Counted from the stretch's first letter, positions 27,086 to 36,494 are shown. The stretch: 64,000 nt of DNA from Nocardia vaccinii NBRC 15922 (GCF_001613305.1 NZ_BDCC01000016.1:49078-113077), one strand, 5' to 3'. Notes: generated by a model not told the origin, from the sequence alone. Translations and numbers: made by a program.

Positions 27086-28672
27086 ATGTTGAAAAACACC
27101 GGTTCGCCTCGTCCGGAGATCGCCAATTCCTGGCGTCGCTCGCAGCTCTACGGCCTGCACCCGAAACTGCGACCTACACACGAACAAGTGGAGCTGATCG
27201 GTACGTCTCTGTTGAGCGACGCTGCCGGGCTGGCACTCGAGCGTGCCCGCACCGATCTGGATACCGCCGCCGCTGCCGTGCTATTGGCCGACGCGGATTA
27301 CCGGGTGGTCGATATCCGGTGCACCGAGAGCCGTCTTCATGAGGCAATCGCCGAGGTCGGTGTCGAGATCGGCGTGCGGCTCGGCGAGGAAGACATCGGG
27401 ACTAATTCTGTGGGTACCGCGGGCGAGCTTCGCCGTGAGGTCGCGGTCCGCGGTAGCGAACACTTCGCACAGTCATTCAGAGATTTCGACTGCTACGGAG
27501 CACCCGTATTCCACCCGCTTACCCATCGTCTGCTCGGCGTGCTCAACCTCAGCAGCCACCAAGACAACTATCATCCGCTCTACTCGGTCCTGGCCCGGCG
27601 GGTCGTGCGGGACATACAGGACCAGCTGATTGCCCGTTCCCCGTCGGCGGCGCGCATCCTCGCACAAGCCTTCGAAAAGCGGGTCCGGCTTCAGCGGTGC
27701 GCTGTCCTAGCCATCGGACATCGGGTTGCGCTCGCCACCAGGTCCGCGTTGGACATGCTCGACCACACCGACCATGAGACGCTGCGCGCATTGGCCGAGT
27801 TGTCTGGGACGCGAGCCAGCGAGCACCCATCGGTGACACTCTCGTCAGGTCTCAGGGTGCGGGTGCGAATCGAGCCGGTCGAGGACACCGCGGGTTTCTT
27901 AGTCGAATTGTTTGCGCGGGGGCACCGGTCCTATCTGAAACCAACGACTCAGCAATGGCCGTTGTTGGTGGTCGGCGAAGCAGGTACCGGACGGACGAGC
28001 ACCGCGCGCGCCCACCTCGGCAGCGACGTGCCCGTCACTATGGACGCGGCGGCGACCGCTACAGTCGGTGAGACAGTCTGGTCCGAGCGCGTCTGCTGGA
28101 TGCTTGATCGCGACGGCGCCGCAATGGTGATCGAAAACATTCATCTGCTGAGCGAGCGAGCACTCATCCTGCTCTCCAACACAATCAGAAGTACCACACG
28201 ACTCGTGGCGCTGACCTCTACTCCCGGCGAACATCTCGCCGGCTCCCATGCCTCGCTCAATGCAATCTGCGCTGAACGAATCGACCTTGTTCCTCTCCGT
28301 TTCCGCCGGCATGAAATCCCCGCGGTGGCCCAGAGGATGCTGGCCGACCGACCGGGACCGGCGCCCCGGCTGACACCCGCGGTATTGAGGACACTCGCCG
28401 GACAGCAGTGGCCGGGGAACCTCGCCGAACTACGCAGGGTGATCGAGACGCTGGCAGTGCGTCGTTCCTGCGGGGACGTGGTTGTCGCGGACCTGCCGGC
28501 GCACTATCGGACCGGTCGCGCCGTGAACACCGCGGTGGAACAGGCGGAGATCGACACGATCCTGTCCGCATTGGAATCCGCACGCGGGAACAAGAGGCGC
28601 GCGGCCGAAGCGCTCGGCATGAGCCGATCGACGCTGTACAACAAAATTCACTGGTTGGGCATCGAGGTCTGA
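27086..28672 (+). CDS. AcoR-like (NtrC-type) transcriptional activator lacking GAFTGA (528 aa)
   Basis: Domains in order: a GAF-like sensor region (about 50-190), a second sensor-like stretch (about 200-290), a degenerate AAA+ ATPase (about 300-440) and a C-terminal Fis-type helix-turn-helix (about 480-525, GNKRRAAEALGMSRSTLYNK). The Walker A reads GEAGTGRT, with Arg in place of Lys, and the GAFTGA loop that contacts sigma-54 is absent. This fits actinobacteria, which lack sigma-54. ATG 27086 follows GGAAAGGAG. The adjacent alcohol and aldehyde dehydrogenase genes are probable targets, and the site is proposed at 29901. Confidence 0.88.
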   Translation: MLKNTGSPRPEIANSWRRSQLYGLHPKLRPTHEQVELIGTSLLSDAAGLALERARTDLDTAAAAVLLADADYRVVDIRCTESRLHEAIAEVGVEIGVRLGEEDIGTNSVGTAGELRREVAVRGSEHFAQSFRDFDCYGAPVFHPLTHRLLGVLNLSSHQDNYHPLYSVLARRVVRDIQDQLIARSPSAARILAQAFEKRVRLQRCAVLAIGHRVALATRSALDMLDHTDHETLRALAELSGTRASEHPSVTLSSGLRVRVRIEPVEDTAGFLVELFARGHRSYLKPTTQQWPLLVVGEAGTGRTSTARAHLGSDVPVTMDAAATATVGETVWSERVCWMLDRDGAAMVIENIHLLSERALILLSNTIRSTTRLVALTSTPGEHLAGSHASLNAICAERIDLVPLRFRRHEIPAVAQRMLADRPGPAPRLTPAVLRTLAGQQWPGNLAELRRVIETLAVRRSCGDVVVADLPAHYRTGRAVNTAVEQAEIDTILSALESARGNKRRAAEALGMSRSTLYNKIHWLGIEV

Positions 28673-28715
28673 TGCCGGTGGCGGCTACGTGGAAGCCGCC
28701 ACCGGTCAGCTGTCC

Positions 28716-29831
28716 TCAGTGCTCGTGCACGATCACGCCCCGCAGTATCTCACCGGCGAGCAGCCGATCGTATGCTTCGTCGACCTGTTCGAGGGCGAAC
28801 CGTTCGGTGATCAACTCGTCGAGTTTGAGTCTGCCACCTTGGTACATGTCCAAGATCTGAGGGATGTCTGACGTCGGGTTGCAATCCCCGAACACCGTTC
28901 CTTTGACGGTCTTGCGGAACAACGTCAGCTCCGCGCTGGGCAACACTACGGTGTTCTCGCCGAACTTGCCGACAGCGGTAACGACAATCGTTCCGCCCTT
29001 GGAAATGGCCCGAAACGCCTGTTCCACCACTTCGGAATCCGCCACTCCGACCGTGATGATCGCGCTCGTGGCACCAACACCGTAGGTGAGGTCGATGGCG
29101 AGTTGCTGGGCGTCCTCGGCCTTTTCCACCGCGTGCGTCGCGCCGAACACAGAGGTTGCCTTCTCCCGCTTCCACTGGATCGGGTCGACCACGATGATAT
29201 TCGTGGCCCCCACGCTGCGCGCGCCCTGTACCGCATTCATGCCTATGCCGCCGACACCGTAGATGATGACGGTGTCACCGGGCCGTACACCAGCGACGTT
29301 CACCGCCGACCCCCAGCCCGTCGGCACGCCGCAGCCGACCAGAGCAGCCTGCTCCAACGGCAGGTCCCCGCGGATCGGCACCGCCGAAGTTTCGTGAATA
29401 ACCCCGTATTGCGAAAACGTGCCCAACATACACATGGCACCGTACTGCCCGCGCGGTCCGGTCAATGGCCAGCGCTCGCCAGGGAGACTACCCTCCAGGA
29501 TCGTCGCACCCATATCGCAAATCGCCTGCTGTCCGGTCGCGCACCAATGGCACTTCCCGCAGGTGGGAATAAACGAACACACGATGTGGTCTGCCGGCTT
29601 GACCCGAGTCACGCCGATGCCCACGTCCTCGACGATCCCTGCGCCCTCGTGACCCAAAACCATCGGGAGACGGGCAGGCAGGTCGCCGTGCTTGAGGTGT
29701 ACGTCCGAGTGACACAACCCTGCATGGGTATAGCGCACCAGCACTTCGCCGGCACCGGGGCCGTTGAGATCCAGCTCCTCGATCTCGATTGCTTTGCCTA
29801 CTTCGTGTATGACCGCGGCCTTGGTCTTCAT
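28716..29831 (-). CDS. NDMA-dependent alcohol dehydrogenase (371 aa)
   Basis: It is a zinc-containing MDR dehydrogenase of the actinobacterial NDMA-dependent family, whose members hold the nicotinamide cofactor tightly and oxidise primary alcohols. Catalytic zinc site: GLCHSDVHLKHGD and LGHEGAGIVEDVG. Structural zinc: PTCGKCHWCATGQQAICD. Cofactor loop: VIIYGVGGIGMNAVQGARSV. Strong RBS GAGGAGG precedes ATG 29831. It is convergent with the regulator (44 bp between stops) and divergent from the aldehyde dehydrogenase across 156 bp. Together these convert an alcohol to the acid. Confidence 0.93.
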   Translation of the reverse strand: MKTKAAVIHEVGKAIEIEELDLNGPGAGEVLVRYTHAGLCHSDVHLKHGDLPARLPMVLGHEGAGIVEDVGIGVTRVKPADHIVCSFIPTCGKCHWCATGQQAICDMGATILEGSLPGERWPLTGPRGQYGAMCMLGTFSQYGVIHETSAVPIRGDLPLEQAALVGCGVPTGWGSAVNVAGVRPGDTVIIYGVGGIGMNAVQGARSVGATNIIVVDPIQWKREKATSVFGATHAVEKAEDAQQLAIDLTYGVGATSAIITVGVADSEVVEQAFRAISKGGTIVVTAVGKFGENTVVLPSAELTLFRKTVKGTVFGDCNPTSDIPQILDMYQGGRLKLDELITERFALEQVDEAYDRLLAGEILRGVIVHEH

Positions 29832-29900
29832 TGGTTCCTCCTCGAACCCACGCGATATTGCTCAGGCACCCCAGACCGTGCCAGCCCCAGCCACCCAAAT

Positions 29901-29920
29901 GTGTCCAAAAAACTGGACAC
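29901..29920. promoter_or_regulatory. Inverted repeat between adh and aldh, candidate activator site
   Basis: GTGTCCA (29901-29907), six bases AAAAAC, then TGGACAC (29914-29920): a perfect 7+7 inverted repeat 70 bp before the adh ATG and 68 bp before the aldh ATG. Its central position suits control of both divergent promoters by the AcoR-like protein. Confidence 0.6.
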
Positions 29921-29987
29921 CACGGGGATCCTCCTCGTCGTAGTGTCCTGACCCCGTGGCCGAGACTCGACGAACGTAGGTAGAGAA

Positions 29988-31547
29988 ATGGGAGAAATGA
30001 CACAGACACTCGATGCGGGGCAGCCGACGGCTCGTCCCGGTGCAAGGCACTACCGGATGTTCATCGGCGGTGAATGGATCGACACCGATGAGCACTACAC
30101 CGTGATCGATCCGGCGACGGAGGAAATCGTCGCGACGGCCGCCAAGGGAACGACCGAGCACGTCGACGCCGCCGTTGCTGCCGCTCTGGGGGCCCACCGC
30201 AGCGGTGAATGGCGGAACACTCCGGCCGTGCGTCGCGCGGAGGTACTAGACCGTGTCGTGGCGACGCTCGCAGAGAGGATGGACGAGCTGACCGAACTCG
30301 GGGCGCGGGAAAATGGTGCACCGTTCCGGCTATCTCAGGCGCTCACCGTCGGTTTCCCTCTCGAGCACGTTCAGCACTTCGCCGACCTGCTTCGCCGCTA
30401 CGAGTGGGAACGACCTGGTCCGGTCACCGGGCAGGTGCTGCACACAGGATTCGTCCGCCGTGAGCCGCTCGGTGTGTGTGGCGGCATCGTACCGTGGAAC
30501 TTTCCACTTGTGATTGCCGTTTGGAAGTCGATCCCGGCGCTGGCCGCGGGCAACACGGTGGTTCTCAAAGTCGACGAGAAAACCCCGATCGGCGCCCTCG
30601 AACTCGCCACGATTCTCCGAGAGGCGGGTCTACCCGACGGTGCCTACAACGTCGTGACAGGGGACGGACCGACCGTCGGCGCACACCTGGTCCGCCATCC
30701 CGACGTCCGTAAGCTCTCATTCACGGGTTCGACCGTGACCGGCCGCCAGATCATGAGGGAGGCCGCCGACTCGATCAAGAAGGTCACCCTCGAACTCGGC
30801 GGAAAGGGACCCAACATTGTACTCGACGACGCCGATCTCGATGTCGCGGTCGACGGTTCGATCTTTGCCTTTTTGCTGCATGCGGGGCAGGCCTGCGAGT
30901 CGGGCACCCGTCTGCTGTTGCCCGACTTGCTGCACGATGAATTTGTCGACCGGCTGATCCGACGGGTTAAGACCCTGAAGATCGGCAATCCATTGGACCC
31001 CTCGACCGACATCGGCCCGGTAATGAGCGCCCTCCAACGCGACCGCATCCTCAACTACATCGAACGAGGCAAGCGTGAAGGCGCCGAGGTGGTCCTCGGA
31101 GGCGGCAGCCCGATCGGCCCGGAATACGAACGTGGATTCTGGGTCGAACCAACGATTTTCACCGGGGTGACCAACGACATGTGCATCGCGCGTGAGGAAA
31201 TCTTCGGTCCGGTCCTTTCGGTACTACGCTACAGCTCGGTCGACGAGGCCATCCAGATCGCCAATGATACCGAGTACGGACTCTCCGCCGGGGTCTGGAG
31301 CCAGGACGTGCAGCGCGCCCTTACTGTCGCCGAACAACTCGAGGCCGGTTCAGTGTGGATCAACGACTGGCACACCATCTCGCGTCACATGCCCTTCGGC
31401 GGATACAAGCAGAGTGGGATCGGTCGCGAACTCGGGCCGGACGCTCTCGATGAGTTCACCGAGCAGAAGTCCGTCACCATCGATCTCAGTGGCCGACGCG
31501 ACCGGCGTGCTTACGGTCTGGTTATCAGCGCCTCTCCCGAGCGGTAG
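29988..31547 (+). CDS. NAD(P)-dependent aldehyde dehydrogenase (519 aa)
   Basis: It oxidises aldehydes to carboxylic acids. Visible motifs: GGIVPWNFPLVIAVWK, GNTVVLKVDEKTPIGALELA, the cofactor segment SFTGSTVTGRQIM, catalytic Glu in VTLELGGKGPNIVLDDADLD, catalytic Cys in HAGQACESGTRLLL, EEIFGPVL and PFGGYKQSGIGRELGPDAL. Length is typical. ATG 29988 or 29997 may be used. It pairs with the divergent alcohol dehydrogenase, and a strong terminator-like hairpin follows at 31625. Confidence 0.94.
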   Translation: MGEMTQTLDAGQPTARPGARHYRMFIGGEWIDTDEHYTVIDPATEEIVATAAKGTTEHVDAAVAAALGAHRSGEWRNTPAVRRAEVLDRVVATLAERMDELTELGARENGAPFRLSQALTVGFPLEHVQHFADLLRRYEWERPGPVTGQVLHTGFVRREPLGVCGGIVPWNFPLVIAVWKSIPALAAGNTVVLKVDEKTPIGALELATILREAGLPDGAYNVVTGDGPTVGAHLVRHPDVRKLSFTGSTVTGRQIMREAADSIKKVTLELGGKGPNIVLDDADLDVAVDGSIFAFLLHAGQACESGTRLLLPDLLHDEFVDRLIRRVKTLKIGNPLDPSTDIGPVMSALQRDRILNYIERGKREGAEVVLGGGSPIGPEYERGFWVEPTIFTGVTNDMCIAREEIFGPVLSVLRYSSVDEAIQIANDTEYGLSAGVWSQDVQRALTVAEQLEAGSVWINDWHTISRHMPFGGYKQSGIGRELGPDALDEFTEQKSVTIDLSGRRDRRAYGLVISASPER

Positions 31548-31624
31548 ACAGCGACTGAATCGCTTGCCTGGTATTTCGTCACCACGAGCGATCAGACTGT
31601 TTGGAGTGTTGCCAATCTGAAAAA

Positions 31625-31660
31625 CCCGTCGGCGTGTCGCGCGAACGACACGCCGACGGG
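31625..31660. terminator. Terminator-like hairpin after aldehyde dehydrogenase
   Basis: CCCGTCGGCGTGTCG (31625-31639) and its exact complement (31646-31660) form a 15-bp stem with a 6-base loop, preceded by AAAA. It is placed 78 bp after the dehydrogenase stop. Confidence 0.75.
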
Positions 31661-31714
31661 ACGGGATCCCGCTAGCGTCCTGAGTCGCTGTTTAGCGCTG
31701 TAAGTTGCTAGTGT

Positions 31715-32170
31715 TTGTGGCTGGCGCGAACGGGGCGGCCGAAGGCTGAGATTGCACTGCCCGATATAGAGTGTGACGTGCTTGTTCGATGGGCGAAGGG
31801 CGATTCGAAGCTGGGGTGCGGGCGCGGATCGTGTTGGCGTGTGCGCAGGGAGCAGTCAACAAGGATGTGGCGGTGGCGCTGGGGACGGGGGAGCAGACTG
31901 TGGTCCGGCGGCGGGGCCGGTTCGTGCGAAATCGCTTGCAGGGCTTGGTAGGCGAGCCGCGACCCGGCGCGTCGCGCACGATCACCGATGATCACGTCGA
32001 GGGGGGCATCGTGACCACGCTGGAGCGCACCCCGGCGGGTGGGGATACGCACTGGTCGACACGGGGAATGGCCGCCGCGACCGGCCTGTCGCAGTCGTCG
32101 ATTTCGCGGATCTGGCGGGCGTTCGGGCTCGAGCCACACCTGGTGGACACTTGGAAACTGTCGACGGATC
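31715..32170 (+). pseudogene. IS630-family transposase, N-terminal remnant
   Basis: RTGRPKAEIALPDIECDVLV begins in one frame. RARIVLACAQGAVNKDVAVA, then EPRPGASRTITDDHVEGGIV, HWSTRGMAAATGLSQSSISR and FGLEPHLVDTWKLSTDPQ follow in another. These are the HTH regions of IS630 transposases. The DDE catalytic half is absent, and it stops at a TetR fragment. Confidence 0.75.
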
Positions 32171-32178
32171 CGCAGCGA

Positions 32179-32341
32179 CTTGCGCTCGTTCGGAGAGGGT
32201 AGCGATCGTGAACGCCTCGTAGCCGCCCTCTTCGATCAGTGTCACGCCGAAATCGAGTACGCGGTTCCACGCCTCGCGGGAGCGCTTCTGTTTCGGCTCA
32301 TGGATGGCGTATGACACCGCGGCCGCTCGATCGGTCGACAT
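32179..32341 (-). pseudogene. TetR-family regulator, N-terminal remnant
   Basis: ATG 32341 opens MSTDRAAAVSYAIHEPKQKR, then NRVLDFGVTLIEEGGYEAFT and IATLSERAQVA, the first half of a TetR DNA-binding domain. It is cut at the IS630 remnant, before the recognition helix. Confidence 0.6.
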
Positions 32342-32700
32342 TCGCCTGTAACCGCCGACGTTGTTTTCCGCACGCTCACTACCGGAACCCCTGTTGGAGC
32401 GTCCCCTCCGATTCAGTGCCGATCGGCCAGCGGACGACGAAGCGCAGACCCGACCACGTTTCATCGATGGCGGACGTCTTGTTGCCGACGAGTCCTGTGG
32501 CCAAATCGGTTCCGCTAGTTGAGTGCCGGACTTCGGTGGTGTTGAGGTGTACCCCAATCTGACGCACCCGCCGGAGGGCATCTTCGGGCTGCACCGGAAG
32601 ATGCACGGTTGCGCCGGCACCTACCGGGTCAGGGTGGAGTCCGAGGGTGGTGCGGTCGATGGAACCTGAACCCGTGTGTCGATAGCGTGTAAGGCCTGAA
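32342..32700 (-). other. Possible minus-strand hypothetical frame, weak
   Basis: A minus-strand frame ending at 32379 reads HLPVQPEDALRRVRQIGVHL, then SGTDLATGLVGNKTSAIDET and SEGTLQQGFR. It looks protein-like but lacks a convincing start and a family. It may be the tail of a gene lost with the TetR partner. Confidence 0.3.
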
Positions 32701-32715
32701 CTACGAGAGGACACC

Positions 32716-33147
32716 ATGCACGCTCCTGCCTTTGTTTCCATCCTCGCTGCCGTCGGTAGCGCGCTTCTGTTTCAGGCCGCGCCTGCCTCAGCCGAATCGC
32801 ACACCGGTATGCCGACGCTGACTGCACAGTTCGATGGCGGCCCGTGCGCGACGACCATCAACGCCAAGGCCAACATCTTCGATGACAGCAACCAGGTCTC
32901 CATCGGCTACCAGACCAACGACATCGCCGGCACCGGCAGCGCCGGATGCGGGTCGTCGCTGGTCGCGGTCGTCAACTGGCGCAATTTGGACAGCGGTGGG
33001 GTGGGTAGCGTGTCCCGGCACATGTTCCACAACGAGACCAACTCGATATCCTTCGCCCCCGGCCCGGGACGGATCGCGATCGAGCTGACCACCCTCAGTA
33101 CCCACTTCCCCGACGCGTCGCGTCTCGAGGTCGTGATGCACGGCTGA
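32716..33147 (+). CDS. Small secreted protein (143 aa)
   Basis: A classical signal peptide (MHAPAFVSILAAVGSALLFQ then AAPASA) precedes a ~115-residue beta-rich mature domain with two Cys (GGPCATT and SAGCGSS), probably disulfide bonded. The pattern is common in uncharacterised exported proteins of Nocardia. RBS GAGAGGAC. A strong terminator hairpin follows at 33270. Function unknown. Confidence 0.75.
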   Translation: MHAPAFVSILAAVGSALLFQAAPASAESHTGMPTLTAQFDGGPCATTINAKANIFDDSNQVSIGYQTNDIAGTGSAGCGSSLVAVVNWRNLDSGGVGSVSRHMFHNETNSISFAPGPGRIAIELTTLSTHFPDASRLEVVMHG

Positions 33148-33269
33148 TCGCTGCCGGAGATGGGATGTAAATTCCGGCTGACCACGGATCAGAAGGTTGG
33201 GAGTCGGCACCAAGGCACACAACGCCATCGACGCCGCGGACCGCTGATCCTGTCCTGTGGTACAAGCCA

Positions 33270-33300
33270 AAACGCCGCCAGGTGATACCTGGCGGCGTTT
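33270..33300. terminator. Terminator hairpin after the secreted protein gene
   Basis: AAACGCCGCCAGGT (33270-33283), loop GAT, ACCTGGCGGCGTTT (33287-33300): a 14-bp perfect stem ending in TTT on the plus strand and AAA symmetric on the other. Confidence 0.8.
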
Positions 33301-33397
33301 GTGTCAGTGAGCCGACGTCCGACATGAGCCTCGGCGAGCAGTCGCTCGAAGCGACGAATAGGATGCAGCCCCGGGCCTGTCCGGACGCCGACAGCGC

Positions 33398-33960
33398 ATG
33401 TTGTCGAAATGGTTGCGCCAGGACGACATCGACCACGGACTACGACCAGGCACACCCTCGGCAGAGTCCGCGGAATTGCGTGCTGCTCGCCGCCGGATCC
33501 GCGAACTCGAAACCGAGCTGGCGATCATCCGCCACGCCGCGAAGTTCCTCGGGGAGGACACTTCTGGCCCACAAGACGGTTCTACCCGGTGATCGACAGC
33601 CTGGCCGCGGCCGGGGCTCCGATCGACCGATGCTGCCGGGTCCTGGGGGTCGCCAGGCAGAACTACTACAAAGCCAAGCGGCGCCCGACCACACCGACAC
33701 AGCTGCGGCGCCAATGGCTCACGGGACTCGCGAAGTCCACGTCACATCACCAGGCACATACGGCTACCGCAAGATCGTAGGCTCGTCCATCGACTCGCGC
33801 GCCGACTCCACCCTCATTGTCAACGCACTGGACATGGCGAACCGCCAACGCCGCCACTGCCCCCTGGCCTACCGCACCCCGATCGAGTTCGAACTACTCT
33901 CCGAGAACACACCCATGTCCGCTGTCAGTTGGCCACCGAGACTGGAACCCGAAAGGTGGG
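33398..33960 (+). pseudogene. IS3-family element remnant (OrfA and OrfB)
   Basis: OrfA part: LSKWLRQDDIDHGLRPGTPS and ELRAARRRIRELETELAIIR. OrfB part: RFYPVIDSLAAAGAPIDRCC and NYYKAKRRPTTPTQLRRQWL, then a jump to SSIDSRADSTLIVNALDMAN and LAYRTPIEFELLSEN. The central integrase catalytic part is deleted and frames are broken. Confidence 0.8.
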
Positions 33961-34024
33961 GCAGGTCAGTGCCACTTATCCTGCAGCAATTCCTATCGCA
34001 TGTCGCGTAACTGCCATGCCGCCA

Positions 34025-35128
34025 TCATTCGGAAACAGGATGATGGCGGCCGCGCGGCGGGGTGAGTTCCTCGATTACAACACGATTTCCGCCAGAGTGT
34101 TTGGCCTGATACATAGCGGCGTCGGCGGATTGCAGTAAGCGGTCCGGGCTCGGCCGAGGGCATCGCGAACAGGTAGTCGAGTCGAAGACCACGACACCGA
34201 TACTTGCAGTGACAGCCACCCCTGTCTCCGACGGTTCGGCAATCATGTGACGCAGGCGTTCGGCCTCGGTATGCGCAACGCCAATAGTCACCGGCACGGC
34301 CACCACGAACTCCTCCCCACCCGTACGCGCCACCACCGCGCCGCCTCCTGTGGCGTCGGACAAACGCCGCGCGGTCCGCACCAAAACCGCATCGCCGACC
34401 CGGTGCCCCCACGTGTCGTTCACGCTCTTGAATCGATCGAGGTCGAACGACATTACACAGACCGCAGGATACCGCTCAACCAGCACCGGCAGCCGAATCT
34501 CCAAACCCCGTCGGTTCAGCAGGTGCGTCAACGGGTCCGACAGCGATTCGGTACGCAGTAGCCAGTAGAGCACCTGTAACGCGGGCAACACGCTGACCAC
34601 CGACACGAACAGCAACAACCCGGCCGCAACTGCCAACCGGACACCGCCGCCGCCGGTGGCGATCCGCACCGACAACACGACCACCGACAGCAACGACCAC
34701 GCCGAATGCGCCGCCAAAGCTCGCGCATTGTGAAAAAAGCCCAGATAACTGCCAGTGGCTACGAGCAGCACAGCACCCATGGCTCCGAACAATCGGTCCG
34801 GCACCTGCAAGAACTCCATGGTGAACAGCGCATCGGCGCAGCCGATCAACACCAGCGACTCGATCTTGCTCGGCCAGGACAGTAGCCACCAGCGCAACGC
34901 CCACAGTATCCCGCACAGCACCCCGATCGTCGCAGCAATGCCAGGCTCGCCCGGTGGACCCACGGGCGTACCCGCGATGACCGCACCCAACACCGCAATC
35001 ACTGCACCTGCGACACCGATCAACACCTTCAACGGCCCCACCGCCGATCGAGCCGCCAAGGTACGCACCAGCCAGCCGTAGTCCACCGGGTCGTTCCACC
35101 AGGCCCGAAGCGTCTTTCCGTCGTTCAT
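34025..35128 (-). CDS. Membrane-bound GGDEF diguanylate cyclase (367 aa)
   Basis: It produces cyclic di-GMP. The N-terminal ~200 residues hold about six hydrophobic spans (e.g. VLIGVAGAVIAVLGAVIAG, GAVLLVATGSYLGFF, LLLFVSVVSVLPAL), a MASE-like membrane sensor. The catalytic domain (about 205-345) has DPLTHLLNRRGLE, SFDLDRFKSVNDTWGHRVGD and the intact loop ARTGGEEFVVAV. ATG 35128 (MNDGKTLRAWWNDP) was preferred to an upstream start at 35191. It is the second cyclase in this decayed region; no EAL or PilZ partner is seen in the window. Confidence 0.92.
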   Translation of the reverse strand: MNDGKTLRAWWNDPVDYGWLVRTLAARSAVGPLKVLIGVAGAVIAVLGAVIAGTPVGPPGEPGIAATIGVLCGILWALRWWLLSWPSKIESLVLIGCADALFTMEFLQVPDRLFGAMGAVLLVATGSYLGFFHNARALAAHSAWSLLSVVVLSVRIATGGGGVRLAVAAGLLLFVSVVSVLPALQVLYWLLRTESLSDPLTHLLNRRGLEIRLPVLVERYPAVCVMSFDLDRFKSVNDTWGHRVGDAVLVRTARRLSDATGGGAVVARTGGEEFVVAVPVTIGVAHTEAERLRHMIAEPSETGVAVTASIGVVVFDSTTCSRCPRPSPDRLLQSADAAMYQAKHSGGNRVVIEELTPPRGRHHPVSE

Positions 35129-35426
35129 CGACTCACCCGTGGTCCCGACCGCATGACCAACCGTTGCTCGTACCGACTGCGAGAGTTCCAAGAAATCTCA
35201 CCAGCTAATCCGCAGCAGTCTAGACCGGATAGTCACAGACAGCGCACGAATGGACATCCCATCCCGTAGTCAACGTAGTTGACTTGCCCGTGATATGTCT
35301 GTCCGACCGGTCTCCGTTCACGGTCTGACTCGACAGAGGTATGACGACGACCCGCGCGTGCAGTTCTGGAAGTCGCCATGTCGGCCGTGGATTCCCTGCC
35401 CGGCAACGACGAGGACCGAATACCTG
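35129..35426. other. No gene recognised
   Basis: Promoter region of the minus-strand cyclase and debris leading into an IS110 fragment. Confidence 0.3.
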
Positions 35427-35570
35427 ATGATGCTGATCGGCATCGACCCGCACAAGTCCAGCCACACCGCGACGGTGGTCGAACCGTCGACGAATTCCGA
35501 TCTCGGCTCGATCCGGATCGATGCCGGCAACAACGGATATCGCCGAACACGCTTTCAGGTAGCGGTGTAG
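35427..35570 (+). pseudogene. IS110-family transposase, N-terminal remnant
   Basis: MMLIGIDPHKSSHTATVVEP contains the first Asp of the DEDD catalytic domain (GIDPHK), followed by STNSDLGSIRIDAGNNGY. It ends at codon ~47 of a ~400-codon gene. Confidence 0.7.
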
Positions 35571-35655
35571 GTAGTTCCACCGATGTGGGGGTGTTGTCTC
35601 CGGCGCAGGGTGGTTGTCGTACAGGAAAAGCAGGCCGACTGAGAACCGAATCACC

Positions 35656-35982
35656 ATGACAACTGCTCTATTGCCGCTCGCCTACGGCTACGTGCGCGAT
35701 GACCTCCTCGATGACCGCGACGTCGGTTCGAGTGAAGACAAGCTGCGTGAGACCGCCCGCTCGCTCGGGTACGAACTGGGAACGGTATTCCACGAGCCCG
35801 AACCGCAGAACGCTACGTTGCCCCCCGCGTTCGCGGATCTGGTCCAGGAATGCCGACGCGCTGCGGCGCACGCGGTGATCACTGTGCGTGGACACATGTC
35901 GGACATGGCCGTGTGCCGGATGGTGCTGTTGGCGATCCTGGACGTGCGGGCCGGCGCCGCCGTCCACGAAGTCTCGGTGTAA
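35656..35982 (+). CDS. Small stand-alone resolvase-like domain protein (108 aa)
   Basis: The sequence PLAYGYVRDDLLDD…DKLRETARSLGYELGTVFHE…FADLVQECRRAAAHAVITV follows the fold of serine-recombinase N-terminal domains, but the catalytic Ser (normally YxRVS) is not present. Similar ~110-residue proteins are frequent in Nocardia and Streptomyces and are not active recombinases. It ends in a normal stop and has typical codon use. A regulatory or structural role is possible; function unknown. Confidence 0.65.
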   Translation: MTTALLPLAYGYVRDDLLDDRDVGSSEDKLRETARSLGYELGTVFHEPEPQNATLPPAFADLVQECRRAAAHAVITVRGHMSDMAVCRMVLLAILDVRAGAAVHEVSV

Positions 35983-36319
35983 TCCGCCCGCCTGCCCGGC
36001 GACTCCGTACCCCCGTGACTGGGCCGAACGCCGCACGGGGTGTGAGGAGCAGTAGTGCGGGAAGACCATGGATTGAGGGTCGTCAGATCGCAGCCGACCG
36101 GTCACCATGTCCGCATCGCGAGACCGGTATCCGGCCCTGTCCGCACACCTCTGCAGCGTCGCATATGCTGGCCGCCAGAAACCCCGAAACGATCCCTACC
36201 TGATACTTCGATACCAGACACATCGCCGGGGTCTCGCCATTTTCCACGCGGCGGCCCGGTTCGGGACCACTTCCTGATGACTACGTCTTGCCGCTGAATC
36301 CGCTGATCTTCGCGGTCCG

Positions 36320-36411
36320 CGGCGTCGCCGAAACCTCCGTCCACGTCGCCGAAGGCATGCGCGGCCGCGGCGTCGGAAAAGCCCTGCTCCACACCCCAAG
36401 GAGCACGAAGG
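36320..36411 (+). pseudogene. GNAT acetyltransferase remnant
   Basis: About 30 codons, VHVAEGMRGRGVGKALLHT, match the acetyl-CoA-binding motif A (RGxGxG/A) of GNAT enzymes. Upstream and downstream parts are out of frame or missing. Confidence 0.5.
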
Positions 36412-36494
36412 CTCGGCATCGGCGCGTATCAACTGGAACGACTACCTTGCCAATCACTGGCCGGACCGCACCGAGTCGTATGTCGGTTCACGGA

